DNA of 64,000 bases from Mycolicibacterium gilvum (GTDB taxonomy: Bacteria; Actinomycetota; Actinomycetes; Mycobacteriales; Mycobacteriaceae), in assembly GCF_900454025.1 (NCBI RefSeq), contig NZ_UGQM01000001.1:310001-374000 (forward strand), read 5' to 3'. The position numbers and the translations under genes were made by a program. Each line of letters opens with the position of its first letter. Within the stretch, counting starts at the first letter, position 1. The notes beneath the pieces were generated by a model. It ran no database searches, was not told the origin of the DNA, and saw only the letters and a program-made list of their open reading frames with translations. Below, piece after piece: positions 16,812 to 25,267 of this stretch.

Positions 16812-17140
16812 CAGTTCGTCTCCCCGGCGAAATATTTGGCCGCCGACCGCAAGATGTCACGCTCGGTGGACAACCGCGCCTCGGTGGCGCGTAACGCCTT
16901 GACCTCACTGCGGAGGCGGGCCAGCTCCTGCTCAGGGCTCTCGGCCCCTGGCACAGGCTCGGCCACTACGACACCGCGGCGGTGCCGAATCGGCACCCCG
17001 GCCGACTTGCACCACGCCGAGAGCGTGGCCTCGCTGACACCGAGCTCGGCAGCGATCTGGGCGATCGTCGCGCCCTCGGTGTCCCGGTAGAGCGCGACCG
17101 CGTCACGCTTGAACTCATCGGGGTAATTTTTCCTTGCCAT
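16808..17140 (-). CDS. IS3-family transposase OrfA
   Basis: A 110-residue protein. It has an HTH_Tnp_1 domain (YPDEFKRDAVALYRDTEG ... IAAELGVSEATLSAWCKSAG) and a C-terminal leucine-zipper segment (QELARLRSEVKALRATEARL). It pairs with the downstream OrfB, whose GTG overlaps its stop codon. Confidence 0.95.
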   Translation of the reverse strand: MARKNYPDEFKRDAVALYRDTEGATIAQIAAELGVSEATLSAWCKSAGVPIRHRRGVVVAEPVPGAESPEQELARLRSEVKALRATEARLSTERDILRSAAKYFAGETNW

Positions 17141-17206
17141 CGGGTTGGATCATCTCGCTTCCCCCAGCACATTCCTGGGATTGAGCGTGTCCAACACACG
17201 GGGTCA

Positions 17207-18134
17207 AGTCCCCTGCATCGGGACCAATGACTGCATCCACCGAGTCACCGTGGAGGGGTTGCGATTCGGGTGTTCAGTCAACCCCGGAGTCGGGCGCGAA
17301 ACAGAACCCGAGCCCGCTCCGGCCGCTGGACCGCAGTCGGTACTCGTCGCCGGCGGTGGGCCCGCCGGGTTGGAACTGGCCGCACTACTGGCGGCGAAGG
17401 GTCATTCCGTGAGTCTCTGGGAACGTGAAGCTGAACTCGGAGGTCAGGTCCGCACGGCCGCCCGTGCCGCCGAGAACCAATCTTCGTACCTGCAATATCT
17501 TAACTTCCAGCGGCGCCAGCTCGAACGGCTCAACGTGACAATCCAGACCGGATACACCGCCACTTCCGAGCGCATCCTGGCCGCGGGCTTCACGGTCGTC
17601 GCTGTGGCGACGGGGGCGATGCCGCGGCGGCCCACCGTGCCCGGCATCGACTTGCCGCACATCATTGAGGGACGCGACGTATTGGACGGCAAGGTCGACG
17701 TCGGCAACCGAGTGGTCGTCATCGCGATGGAAGACCACATGCAGCCGCTGACCATCGCCGGCTTTCTTGCAGATCTCGGCAAACAGGTCCGACTCATTTA
17801 TGCCTCACCGTCGATTGCTCCGCTTGTCGGCCCATATTCGATCGGCGCCCCGCTTGCCAAACTTTCCCGCGCAGGCGCGGAGATTACGGTCTGCCAACGA
17901 CTTGTCTGTGTCGAAACCGATCGTTTGATGCTGCGGAACATCCATTCGGGCGCACCCAGTTCGGTCTGCGACTTCGACTCGGTGGTGCTGGCCTGTGGTG
18001 GTGTCTCCGACGCGGGGCTCTATGACGATCTCGCCGGCCGCGTACCCTCGCTCCACGTACTTGGCGACGCGTACGCGCCCCGGCGGATCTCCTTTGCCAC
18101 CCGTCAGGCCTTCGAACTCGCCCGCAAGATCTAA
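17207..18134 (+). pseudogene. FAD/Fe-S flavoprotein (2,4-dienoyl-CoA reductase/OYE-like), C-terminal fragment
   Basis: About 309 codons begin abruptly at the IS edge. The first residues (VPCIGTNDCIHR ... FGCSVNPGVGRE) match the cysteine-rich Fe-S region that follows the N-terminal FMN barrel in 2,4-dienoyl-CoA reductase-like enzymes. Next come an FAD fold (VLVAGGGPAGLELAALLA ... WEREAELGGQ) and an NAD(P) region (NRVVVIAMEDHM). The whole N-terminal TIM barrel is missing, so the gene is broken. It ends normally at TAA, 94 nt before the P450 start. The ancestral enzyme would have reduced unsaturated acyl-CoA or enone substrates, consistent with the catabolic neighbours. Confidence 0.85.
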
Positions 18135-18142
18135 TTTTTTCA

Positions 18143-18163
18143 CCTAATTCTGCTTAGATTCAT
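18143..18163 (+). promoter_or_regulatory. Island operator-like site A (upstream of P450)
   Basis: CCTAATTCTGCTTAGATTCA, 66 nt before the P450 ATG. It matches the island consensus at most positions and is AT-rich against a GC-rich background. Confidence 0.6.
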
Positions 18164-18228
18164 GTTAAAATTTGGACATACACCGCCCCCAAGTGGCGCG
18201 GGAGTTCCCTCGCCCGAAGGAGTCCGCC

Positions 18229-19473
18229 ATGACCAGTTCCACCGAGCGAACCGCCGCCTCGTCTCGCATCGAACCGAGCCAGTTCCACATCCTGGATCCG
18301 GAGTTGGTGGCCGACTTCTGGCCCAAGGTCAACGATCTCCGTGAACGTTGCCCGGTGGGCTGGAGTGATCAACCGTGGAGCGATTCGGACTCCGGATACT
18401 GGTTCATCAACGATTACGCAGACGTCATGGCCGCGGCGACCAACTGGCGGGCATTCTCGAGTGCCCAGGGCGCATCGCCGGTCCAGTTCAATCTCGACAT
18501 CTTGCGCATGATCCCTCTCGAAACCGACCCCCCGTTGCACCGAGACATCCGCAAGGTGCTCAATCCGTTCTTTACCCCAGACGCGTTACAGGCACGGGAA
18601 GACGAGATCAAGGACATCGTCAACGGCCTTATCGATCGATGCCTGGCGATCGCTGCTGCGGGTGACGGCACGGTCGACTTCATCGCCGAGTTCACCCAGC
18701 GTCTACCTCCGCTGGTGTTCTTTGTCGGGTTCCTCGGTCAGAAAGAAGATGAGCTCGATTGGATCATCGAGACTCTCCAAGAGCTCATTTCTGCGCCGGA
18801 ACGAGCACTGGAATTGGCGCCGCGACTATTGATGTGGGATGCCGAATTACTTGAAAGGCGGCGACAGGAAGGTCGCCGGGACGACATGCCCGGTGTAATC
18901 GCCCATCTCGGCCTCGACGGGTCAGACGGGCTCGAACTCGACGAGCGGCAGCGAATGGAAACTCTCAACCTCATGATCATGGCGGGTATGGAGACCACGA
19001 TGGGCGGTCTTGCCAGCATCGCGCTCAGCGTCGCCCAGCAACCCGAAGTGAGACAAACGCTCATCGACGGCGGTGAGCAACTGCTGGACCGCGCGGCTGA
19101 CGAGTTCTTGCGTCTTGAAACGCCGGTCACCGCAGCGGGCCGTACCCTGACGAAGGATGTCGAGATGAGTGGCTGCCCAATGCATGCAGGCGATCGGATC
19201 GTGATCAACTGGGCCGCCGCCAACCGTGACCCCGCGCAGTTCCCGAACCCCGACCACCTCGACTTCCAGCGGGCCAATGCCGCATCCCACGTGGCCTTCG
19301 GCGCGGGGATCCACCGCTGCCTGGGCAACCACCTTGCCCGACGCGAAGTGAAAGCGATGATTCGGGCGATCTGCGCCCTGAGCGTGTTTGAGATACCCGC
19401 CGATTTCAAGCCCACCTACCGCGTTTCAATCGCCCGCGGTCCGGTGAGCCTCCCAGTGCGCATCGCGCGTTAG
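18229..19473 (+). CDS. Cytochrome P450
   Basis: A 414-residue class I bacterial P450. Visible motifs are the I-helix MAGMETTMGG, the K-helix ExxR (EFLR), and the heme loop AFGAGIHRCLGNHLARRE with the Cys ligand. It would hydroxylate a hydrophobic substrate using two electrons from a ferredoxin; a [2Fe-2S] ferredoxin and reductase are encoded at 46.9-47.2 kb. AAGGAG 8 nt before the ATG fixes the start. An operator-like site lies upstream. An IS begins 2 nt after the TAG, so the protein itself is intact but any downstream cotranscribed gene would be cut off. Confidence 0.95.
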   Translation: MTSSTERTAASSRIEPSQFHILDPELVADFWPKVNDLRERCPVGWSDQPWSDSDSGYWFINDYADVMAAATNWRAFSSAQGASPVQFNLDILRMIPLETDPPLHRDIRKVLNPFFTPDALQAREDEIKDIVNGLIDRCLAIAAAGDGTVDFIAEFTQRLPPLVFFVGFLGQKEDELDWIIETLQELISAPERALELAPRLLMWDAELLERRRQEGRRDDMPGVIAHLGLDGSDGLELDERQRMETLNLMIMAGMETTMGGLASIALSVAQQPEVRQTLIDGGEQLLDRAADEFLRLETPVTAAGRTLTKDVEMSGCPMHAGDRIVINWAAANRDPAQFPNPDHLDFQRANAASHVAFGAGIHRCLGNHLARREVKAMIRAICALSVFEIPADFKPTYRVSIARGPVSLPVRIAR

Positions 19474-19475
19474 TT

Positions 19476-21053
19476 ACTTCGACCTGAAAAAGGGTTGATG
19501 GCCAGTGCGGCCTCTGGCTGGTCCTGTTTCGAATGGGCCGCTCGGGTGGGGAACTGGTTGTCACCCGGCCAGGGCGCTGATCTTGACCAGGTTGTGGGCG
19601 AAGACTCCGTGTCCGCACCAGGTGCGGGCTCCGGTCAGTGTGGTTAATTCGGAGCGGTTCCATCCGTAGCTGCGTTTGAGGTGGTTGATCCGGCCTTCGC
19701 ATCCGGTTCGCCATTTGATCTTGGTGCGGAATGCTTTTCGATGTTCGAACTCCCGCCGGGCGGCGCCGGGTCTACTGGCTCGGGGGATGGCCACCCGGCG
19801 CACCCCGATCTCGTGCAGATCGTTCTCGACCGAGGCGTAGCCGTAGCCGCGGTCGGCGGTCACCGCGGTGGGGGTCCGCCCGGTCCGCTCGGTGATACGG
19901 GCGATCGCCGGCGCCAGCTGGTGGGCGTCCGGAGGGTTTCCGACGTGCACGCTGTGGTCGAGGATGATCCCGTCGGCGTTGTCGACGACCTGGGCTTTGT
20001 AGCCGAATTCCACCGGCTTGCCGAGCCGGCCCTTGCGGATCGGACGGGCATCGACATCGTGGAAGCTCACGATGCGACTAGCCGAATCCGGCACCACCCC
20101 GGCCAGCCGGCTGCGGGTCCGAGCCACCACCTGCTCGGCACGCTGGAGCAGGGTGCTCAGGTCGTTGATCGCCCGCTGCAGTCGACCGCGGCGTCGGCCC
20201 GTCGCCTGCCGTAAACCCCTGCGAGCATTGCGGATCACCACGTCGGCGTCAGCGATCGCCGCATCGGCGAGGTCGGCCAGCTGGCCGGTGATCCGCAGCA
20301 CGGCTGCCTGGCCCTCCTCGCGGGCTGCCGCACCGCGTAGCCGTAGTTTCGCGTCGATCGACCGGGCTCGCTGACCTGCTGACCGGCTGCGATCACGGAC
20401 CCGTGTGCGGGTCGCTCCGCCAGCGGCCTGAATCCGCTTCACCGTCTTCGCGATCCCACCCACGGCCTTGGCCAACAAGCCCGAATCGGTCGGATAGGCC
20501 ACCGCGGCCTCGACCACCGTGGTGTCGGCGCGGACCTTGTCGGTCCGGATCAGCTTCGCGTCGGCCGCCTTGATCACCAACGCGTCATTGAGTCCGGCGA
20601 CCGCGGCCTCCCCGCATCGGCTGGTCAGCTTCATCAACGTGGTCGGATGCGGCACCCGCGTCCCGAACGGGATACGACAGAAGCGTTGCCAGGAAATCGA
20701 ATCCCCCACCTCGCGGCACAGTGACTCGAAGCCCAGCCGGTAGCGGAACTTCAGGAACATCATCCGCAGGTACGTTTCCATCGGCACTGACGGCCGCCCG
20801 ATCCGCGGATCGAAGAACGGCGTGAACGGCGCGAAGAACACCGGATCGTCCAGCAGCGCGTCTACCCGGGCCAACTCGCCGGGCAACACCAACAGCTCCG
20901 GCGGCAGGATTGCATCCCACAACGACAACTGGTCATTTACAGTTCTGAGCACGATGGCTTCGATCCCTTCTTGCCCAAGGGTTCGAGGCCACCATCGCGC
21001 CGAACAAACACCAGCTCAGGGACCGCCACGCCCCGACTTTTTCAGGTCGAAGT
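19476..21053 (-). mobile_element. Insertion sequence with DDE transposase, AGTT target duplication
   Basis: The inverted repeat ACTTCGACCTGAAAAAG is perfect for 17 bp at 19476-19492 and 21037-21053. AGTT precedes the left end (19472-19475) and follows the right end (21054-21057), a 4-bp target duplication that includes part of the P450 stop codon TAG. The element is 1,578 bp with one gene. The family resembles the IS5/IS1182/ISNCY superfamily; the exact family was not resolved. Confidence 0.92.
19561..20952 (-). CDS. IS transposase (DUF772-type N-terminus, DDE core)
   Basis: A 463-residue transposase. The N-terminal part (DPRIGRPSVPMETYLRMMFL) is the InsH/DUF772-type domain. The middle has a long Arg-rich helical insert (about residues 170-270). 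The probable catalytic residues are in KVRADTTVVEAA, VTADRGYGYASVENDL and CEGRINHLKRSYG. No internal stop codons, so probably active. Confidence 0.88.
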   Translation of the reverse strand: MLRTVNDQLSLWDAILPPELLVLPGELARVDALLDDPVFFAPFTPFFDPRIGRPSVPMETYLRMMFLKFRYRLGFESLCREVGDSISWQRFCRIPFGTRVPHPTTLMKLTSRCGEAAVAGLNDALVIKAADAKLIRTDKVRADTTVVEAAVAYPTDSGLLAKAVGGIAKTVKRIQAAGGATRTRVRDRSRSAGQRARSIDAKLRLRGAAAREEGQAAVLRITGQLADLADAAIADADVVIRNARRGLRQATGRRRGRLQRAINDLSTLLQRAEQVVARTRSRLAGVVPDSASRIVSFHDVDARPIRKGRLGKPVEFGYKAQVVDNADGIILDHSVHVGNPPDAHQLAPAIARITERTGRTPTAVTADRGYGYASVENDLHEIGVRRVAIPRASRPGAARREFEHRKAFRTKIKWRTGCEGRINHLKRSYGWNRSELTTLTGARTWCGHGVFAHNLVKISALAG

Positions 21054-21304
21054 AGTTAGCCCCCAGCGGCGTCGCCGATTTCACTCGTCGACGACAGCTC
21101 GTGCTTGTGTCGGCGACGTTTGCCCTCACCGCCCGCGGTTTGGGTAGCCGCCCAGCGCAGCTGGTCTGACTCCGCCACCGCGCGGTCGTGCCCGTGACGT
21201 TCATTGATCCAGATCGACCAGTTCTGGCGGTTCGGTCACGGTCAGGTGGGATCCGATGGCGTGGTTGCCGTGCGAGATGTCTCGGTGAGCCGCGAAGCTC
21301 AGGC

Positions 21305-22516
21305 TTAGGAGTTAGGTTCCGTGCCGACGAGGGACACAAACGAGACACATTCACCGGGGCCTCCACCGAGGTTGTGGGTGAGGCCGATGGTTCTGCCGGG
21401 GGCGACTGTGTGAATCCGTCTGTCCTCAGGGGCTTCGCCGCGAAGCTGCAGCCAGCATTCGAAGATCATCCGCAGCCCACTGGCGCCCACAGGGTGTCCG
21501 AAGGCCTTGAGCCCACCGTCGGGATTGACCGGTAAACTTCCGTCGAGGTCGAAAGTGCCCGCTAGTACTGCCTTCCAGGCGGTGCCCCGCTCGGCGAAGC
21601 CGAGATCCTCCATCAGTACCGGCTCGGTGATGGTGAAGCAGTCATGTACCTCGGCCATCGCGATCTCGGACGGCGGGTCCGTTATCTCGGCTTCGGCGTA
21701 GGCGTTCTGCGCCGAGGCAACCACCTCCGGGAACGTCGTGAAGTCGTAGCCGGGGTCGACATTGCCGTCGGCGGCCCCGGAGACCAGTGAGAGCGCCTTG
21801 ATGAACAGCGGTTTGTCGGTGTATCGATGGGCGTCTTCGGCTCGAACGACGATAGCGGCGGCGGCGCCGTCAGATACACCCGAGCAGTCGAACACGCCGA
21901 GTTGTCCGGCGACCAACGGGGAGCATGAGATCGTCTCTGTGGAGACCTCTTTGCGGAATTGCGCGCGCGGGTTGCGGGCACCGTTGTGGTGGTTTTTCCA
22001 GGCAATGCGAGTGATGACTTCCTTGAGCTCGCCGGGGTCGACCCCGTACTTCTTCGCGTACGCCGGACCAAGCAGGCTGAAATTTGCTGGCGCACTGGTT
22101 GTTCCGAGGGTGCCGCCGGTGCCGTCAGAGGGTATCGAGGGGCGCAGCAGTCCGGAGAAGCCTGAGTCCTTGAGTTTTTCGACGCCGACCGCCATCGCCA
22201 TGTCGTAGGCGCCACTGGCTACGGCGTAGGAGGCGTTGCGCAGCGCCTCCGAGCCGGTGGTGCACATGTTCTCCACGCGGCTCACCGGCTTGCCGTGCAA
22301 CCGCAGGGGGCGACTCAGGCTCAGTCCTGACAGGCCCGAGGTGTAGGTCCCGAGCCAGAACGCGTCGATATCGTGCAGCGCCACCCCGGCACTTGCGGTC
22401 GTGCAGTTCACCGCATCGATCACCAAGTCATCGACCGAGCGGTCCCAATGCTCCCCAAAGTCGGTGCAGCCCATCGCGATGATCGCCACGCGGTCACAGA
22501 TTCCGTGTGTAGCCAT
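21305..22516 (-). CDS. Thiolase (SCP2/lipid-transfer-protein type), catalytic residues present
   Basis: A 403-residue thiolase of the SCP2/Ltp type. The nucleophilic Cys is visible in VENMCTTGSEAL, followed by EVHDCFTITE and the GHPVGASG His loop, then NLGGGPG at the C-terminus. It therefore looks competent for thiolysis of a 3-ketoacyl-CoA, unlike the second thiolase-like protein at 48.4 kb. It follows the HMGS-like/DUF35 fusion gene with one base between stop and start (TGACATG). In such pairs the DUF35 protein usually forms a complex with the thiolase. The promoter region at about 23.99 kb carries an operator-like site. Confidence 0.9.
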   Translation of the reverse strand: MATHGICDRVAIIAMGCTDFGEHWDRSVDDLVIDAVNCTTASAGVALHDIDAFWLGTYTSGLSGLSLSRPLRLHGKPVSRVENMCTTGSEALRNASYAVASGAYDMAMAVGVEKLKDSGFSGLLRPSIPSDGTGGTLGTTSAPANFSLLGPAYAKKYGVDPGELKEVITRIAWKNHHNGARNPRAQFRKEVSTETISCSPLVAGQLGVFDCSGVSDGAAAAIVVRAEDAHRYTDKPLFIKALSLVSGAADGNVDPGYDFTTFPEVVASAQNAYAEAEITDPPSEIAMAEVHDCFTITEPVLMEDLGFAERGTAWKAVLAGTFDLDGSLPVNPDGGLKAFGHPVGASGLRMIFECWLQLRGEAPEDRRIHTVAPGRTIGLTHNLGGGPGECVSFVSLVGTEPNS

Positions 22517-22517
22517 G

Positions 22518-23975
22518 TCAGCTCTCCTCGGTCTTGCGGCGGGCCGGGCGGGCTTTCCAGAAGTAGTTATGGACCCCGCCTCCCGATGTGGTCAGCCGTC
22601 GAAAGGTCATTTCGACCCAGCCTCCGATCGACACCTCCGCAGAGCTGTCGGTCAGTTCGCAGCGAAAACGTCCGCCGCCATCGAAGTCGACGACCACCGC
22701 GATCATCGGCGGGCTGGGGGTGTAGGCGAGCCGGTCGATCGTGTACGTCGCCACCCGCGCCGCCGTGTCGGCCATCGGTTGGCGATGCATACGATCAGCA
22801 GAGCCGCACTGGTAGCACACCCGTACCGGCGGTAGGTGAACGGTGCCGCATTCTTCGCAGCGAGAACCTACGAAGCCGTACTTCCATTGCTCGGATCGAT
22901 GACTGGGCGGTCCGGCGGGCGCCTCGGGTTCGGGCCTGCGGGGCGGTTCGCGACGCAGCATGCCGCGCCAGGTCAGGAAGGTGCCGTAACTGAGTGAGTC
23001 GTCGGCCGCCGCAATCTGATCGGCGACCGTCGGTGCCGTGTGTTGATGGCCGTCAAGTGCGTCGGTGGTGCGCAGGATCAATGTCGAAGCACCGTCGGCC
23101 AGCACAGTGAGCGCGATCACTTGATCGGGTTGCGCGCGTTCGAGCACGTCGGCGAGAAGTACACCGGGTTGGGCGGTTCCCGGGTTGCCGATCGCTGAAG
23201 TCAAATCCGAGCTGAGGGCCCCGCGTGGGACACCGCTGGCGCCCGCGAACTGTCGGTTCGCCCGAGGCGACAGGCCGCACACGACCAGGTGATCGACACC
23301 ATCAGGGGTCAGATCGGCCTGTTTAAGTGCGGCCGCAAACGAATCCATGGCCAACGGGACGTAGACATGCTCCCCGAACCGCTCTTCCCATACCCGCGAC
23401 GTCGGTGCTCCCGGGACGCGCCAGCGATCGAGAAACTCCTCGGTAACCGACGCGCTGGTGATCAGTTCAGCCAGTATCGGAGCCTCGGCAGTACCGGGAC
23501 CGAACAGAACCGCCGCGGCGGCATCACCGCCGTGTCGTTCGTCGGCGCTCCCGGGAAGGCCGGTGCGCATGTCCGCCAAGACGGCCAGAGCACCCTCGGG
23601 GCTGTCGGCAGCGGCCAGAAGCGCACCCAGCGCTGAGCGTGGTGCCCCACCGAGATCGACCGCCAAGGTGCTGCGAGGCAAGTTGAGGGCGGCGTGAATG
23701 ACTGCGGCATTGGTCTTGTCGAGATATGCCGGATCGGTCGTGGCGAAGTACACCCGCGGCGGCATCGATTCCGGCGGAAGGCCACGCAGAACAGCGCGCG
23801 CGGCCTCGACGGCCATCGAGGTGGTGTCCTCGTCGTAGGAGGCCACCGACCGGGTGCCGGGGGGTTGAGCACCACCGAGCACCGATCCGATCTCGCTCAG
23901 CTGCAGACGATGAAACGGAAGGTAGGCCGCGCAGGCCACGACACCCGTCGCGGCGCTGCTTCGTTGAGACGGCAT
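22518..23975 (-). CDS. HMG-CoA synthase/KAS-III-like domain fused to DUF35 Zn-ribbon/OB-fold
   Basis: A 485-residue two-part protein. Residues 1 to about 330 have the thiolase-superfamily fold of HMG-CoA synthase-like proteins (GVVACAAYLPFHRL ... ATTDPAYLDKTNAAVIHAAL). The nucleophile position reads VDLGGAPRSALGAL with no Cys, so this half is probably not a synthase. Residues about 365-485 are a DUF35 unit with zinc-ribbon cysteines (CEECGTVHLPPVRVCYQCGS) and an OB-fold (YTIDRLAYTPSPPM). DUF35 proteins scaffold thiolase-like enzymes; the adjacent partner is the SCP2-type thiolase. It is divergent from an acyl-CoA dehydrogenase gene, with operator site B between. Confidence 0.85.
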   Translation of the reverse strand: MPSQRSSAATGVVACAAYLPFHRLQLSEIGSVLGGAQPPGTRSVASYDEDTTSMAVEAARAVLRGLPPESMPPRVYFATTDPAYLDKTNAAVIHAALNLPRSTLAVDLGGAPRSALGALLAAADSPEGALAVLADMRTGLPGSADERHGGDAAAAVLFGPGTAEAPILAELITSASVTEEFLDRWRVPGAPTSRVWEERFGEHVYVPLAMDSFAAALKQADLTPDGVDHLVVCGLSPRANRQFAGASGVPRGALSSDLTSAIGNPGTAQPGVLLADVLERAQPDQVIALTVLADGASTLILRTTDALDGHQHTAPTVADQIAAADDSLSYGTFLTWRGMLRREPPRRPEPEAPAGPPSHRSEQWKYGFVGSRCEECGTVHLPPVRVCYQCGSADRMHRQPMADTAARVATYTIDRLAYTPSPPMIAVVVDFDGGGRFRCELTDSSAEVSIGGWVEMTFRRLTTSGGGVHNYFWKARPARRKTEES

Positions 23976-23983
23976 GAATATGC

Positions 23984-24011
23984 AATCTAATCTGATTCTG
24001 GTTAGATTTCA
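23984..24011. promoter_or_regulatory. Island operator-like site B (divergent promoter)
   Basis: TCTGATTCTGGTTAGATTTC (23991-24010) aligns with site A. An extra AATCTAA half-site lies at 23984-23990. It is placed between the divergent HMGS-like/DUF35-thiolase pair and the acyl-CoA dehydrogenase. Confidence 0.6.
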
Positions 24012-24124
24012 ATCGAGCGCCGCGGGACGGACGAGTGCCGAGAAGAACTCACGGCCGAAGCCGTGATCGGTGCAACGCCCAGAGCGGCGGTCCGGAGACG
24101 ACAACCCGTTGGAAAGGCATACCG

Positions 24125-25267
24125 ATGAAGCGACTGGTTTTTGAACCCGAACACGAACAGTTGCGCGAAACAGCGCGACAGTACATCGAGTCTGTTGTGG
24201 CCCCACAGGCCCAGAAATGGGAACAGCAACGTCTCGTGGATCGCGCCGCCTACGTAGAGGCCGGCAAGTACGGGCTCATCGGATTCAATCTGCCCGAGCG
24301 GTTCGGCGGCGGCGGATCGGATGATTTTCGGTTCAATGCGGTGATCGTGGAGGAGTTGGCGAAGTTCGGCTCCGTGACTCCGGCGCTGAGTTTGCAGAAC
24401 GACATCGTCGCCCCGTACCTGAAATCGTTGGCCAACGAGGAGCAGCAGGCTCGCTGGCTGCCCGGCTACATCACCGGCGAGATCATCGGTGCGATCGCGA
24501 TGAGTGAGCCCGGGGCGGGTAGCGACCTGGCCGGTATCCGAACTACTGCCACGCGTGACGGCGATGACTGGATTCTCAACGGCTCCAAGACATTCATCTC
24601 AGCCGGGGTTAACTCCGATGTGGTCATCGTGGTGGCCCGCACCGATCCCGACGCGGGTCATCAAGGGTTCTCGTTGTTGGTCGTCGAGCGCGGTATGGAG
24701 GGTTTCAGCCGCGGGCGCAAACTGGACAAGATGGGTCAACACGCCCAGGACACTGCCGAGTTGCACTTCGACAGTGTGCGGATCCCCGGCCGCAACCTGC
24801 TGGGCGAGCCGAATCGCGGTTTCTACCACCTGATGCACAACCTACCCTCGGAGCGGCTGTCCATAGCGGTCGGCGCGGTTGCCGGTGCGCGCGAAACATG
24901 GCGGCAGACACTCGAATACGCCAAGGACCGCAAGGCGTTTGGGCAGCCGATCGGCAGCTTCCAACACAACCGGTTCGTGCTCGCCGAACTGGACACCGAG
25001 TTGGACATCGCCGAGCAGTACATCGACCGGTGTCTGCGCGCCGTAGTGGACGACGAACTGACCGCGGTGCAGGCCGCGAAGGCGAAATGGTGGTGCACTG
25101 AGCTTGCGAAGAAGGTCGTCGACGCCTGCGTCCAACTGCACGGTGGGTACGGCTACATGAACGAGTACAGGGTGGCCAAAGACTACGTCGACGCCCGGAT
25201 CCAGACCATCTTTGGGGGCACCACCGAGATCATGAAGGACATCGTCGGACGCGACCTGGGCCTCTAG
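24125..25267 (+). CDS. Acyl-CoA dehydrogenase (LCAD/IVD-like)
   Basis: A 380-residue FAD-dependent acyl-CoA dehydrogenase that would oxidise an acyl-CoA to the 2-enoyl-CoA. The FAD/substrate motifs are AMSEPGAGSDLAGIRTTA and GSKTFISAG. The probable catalytic Glu is in LPSERLSIAVGA, the position used by long-chain and isovaleryl enzymes; the C-terminal loop is IFGGTTEIMKDI. The ATG at 24125 follows GGAAAGG. Its stop codon overlaps that of the converging tandem-TetR gene (CTAG). Confidence 0.93.
   Translation: MKRLVFEPEHEQLRETARQYIESVVAPQAQKWEQQRLVDRAAYVEAGKYGLIGFNLPERFGGGGSDDFRFNAVIVEELAKFGSVTPALSLQNDIVAPYLKSLANEEQQARWLPGYITGEIIGAIAMSEPGAGSDLAGIRTTATRDGDDWILNGSKTFISAGVNSDVVIVVARTDPDAGHQGFSLLVVERGMEGFSRGRKLDKMGQHAQDTAELHFDSVRIPGRNLLGEPNRGFYHLMHNLPSERLSIAVGAVAGARETWRQTLEYAKDRKAFGQPIGSFQHNRFVLAELDTELDIAEQYIDRCLRAVVDDELTAVQAAKAKWWCTELAKKVVDACVQLHGGYGYMNEYRVAKDYVDARIQTIFGGTTEIMKDIVGRDLGL

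Larger units (their letters stand above)
15881..17206 (-). mobile_element. IS3-family insertion sequence, about 1.33 kb
   Basis: The terminal inverted repeats match at 17 of 21 positions: TGCCCCCATGTAGTGGACAC at the left and TGACCCCGTGTGTTGGACAC reading inward from the right. Two overlapping leftward genes (orfA 17140-16808, orfB 16811-15912) fill it. The flanking bases (GCCT on the left, AGTC on the right) show no target duplication. Unrelated truncated genes sit on each side, so the element probably took part in a deletion or recombination. Confidence 0.92.

Noticed and set aside
14870..17206. A complete CRISPR-associated or Tn7-like transposition system
   Set aside because: Only tnsA and the first part of tnsB remain; no tnsC, tniQ, cas genes or right end are present.
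21054..21304. Possible gene between the IS and the thiolase gene
   Set aside because: Short frames on both strands show no recognisable motif, start signal or domain; treated as unassigned.
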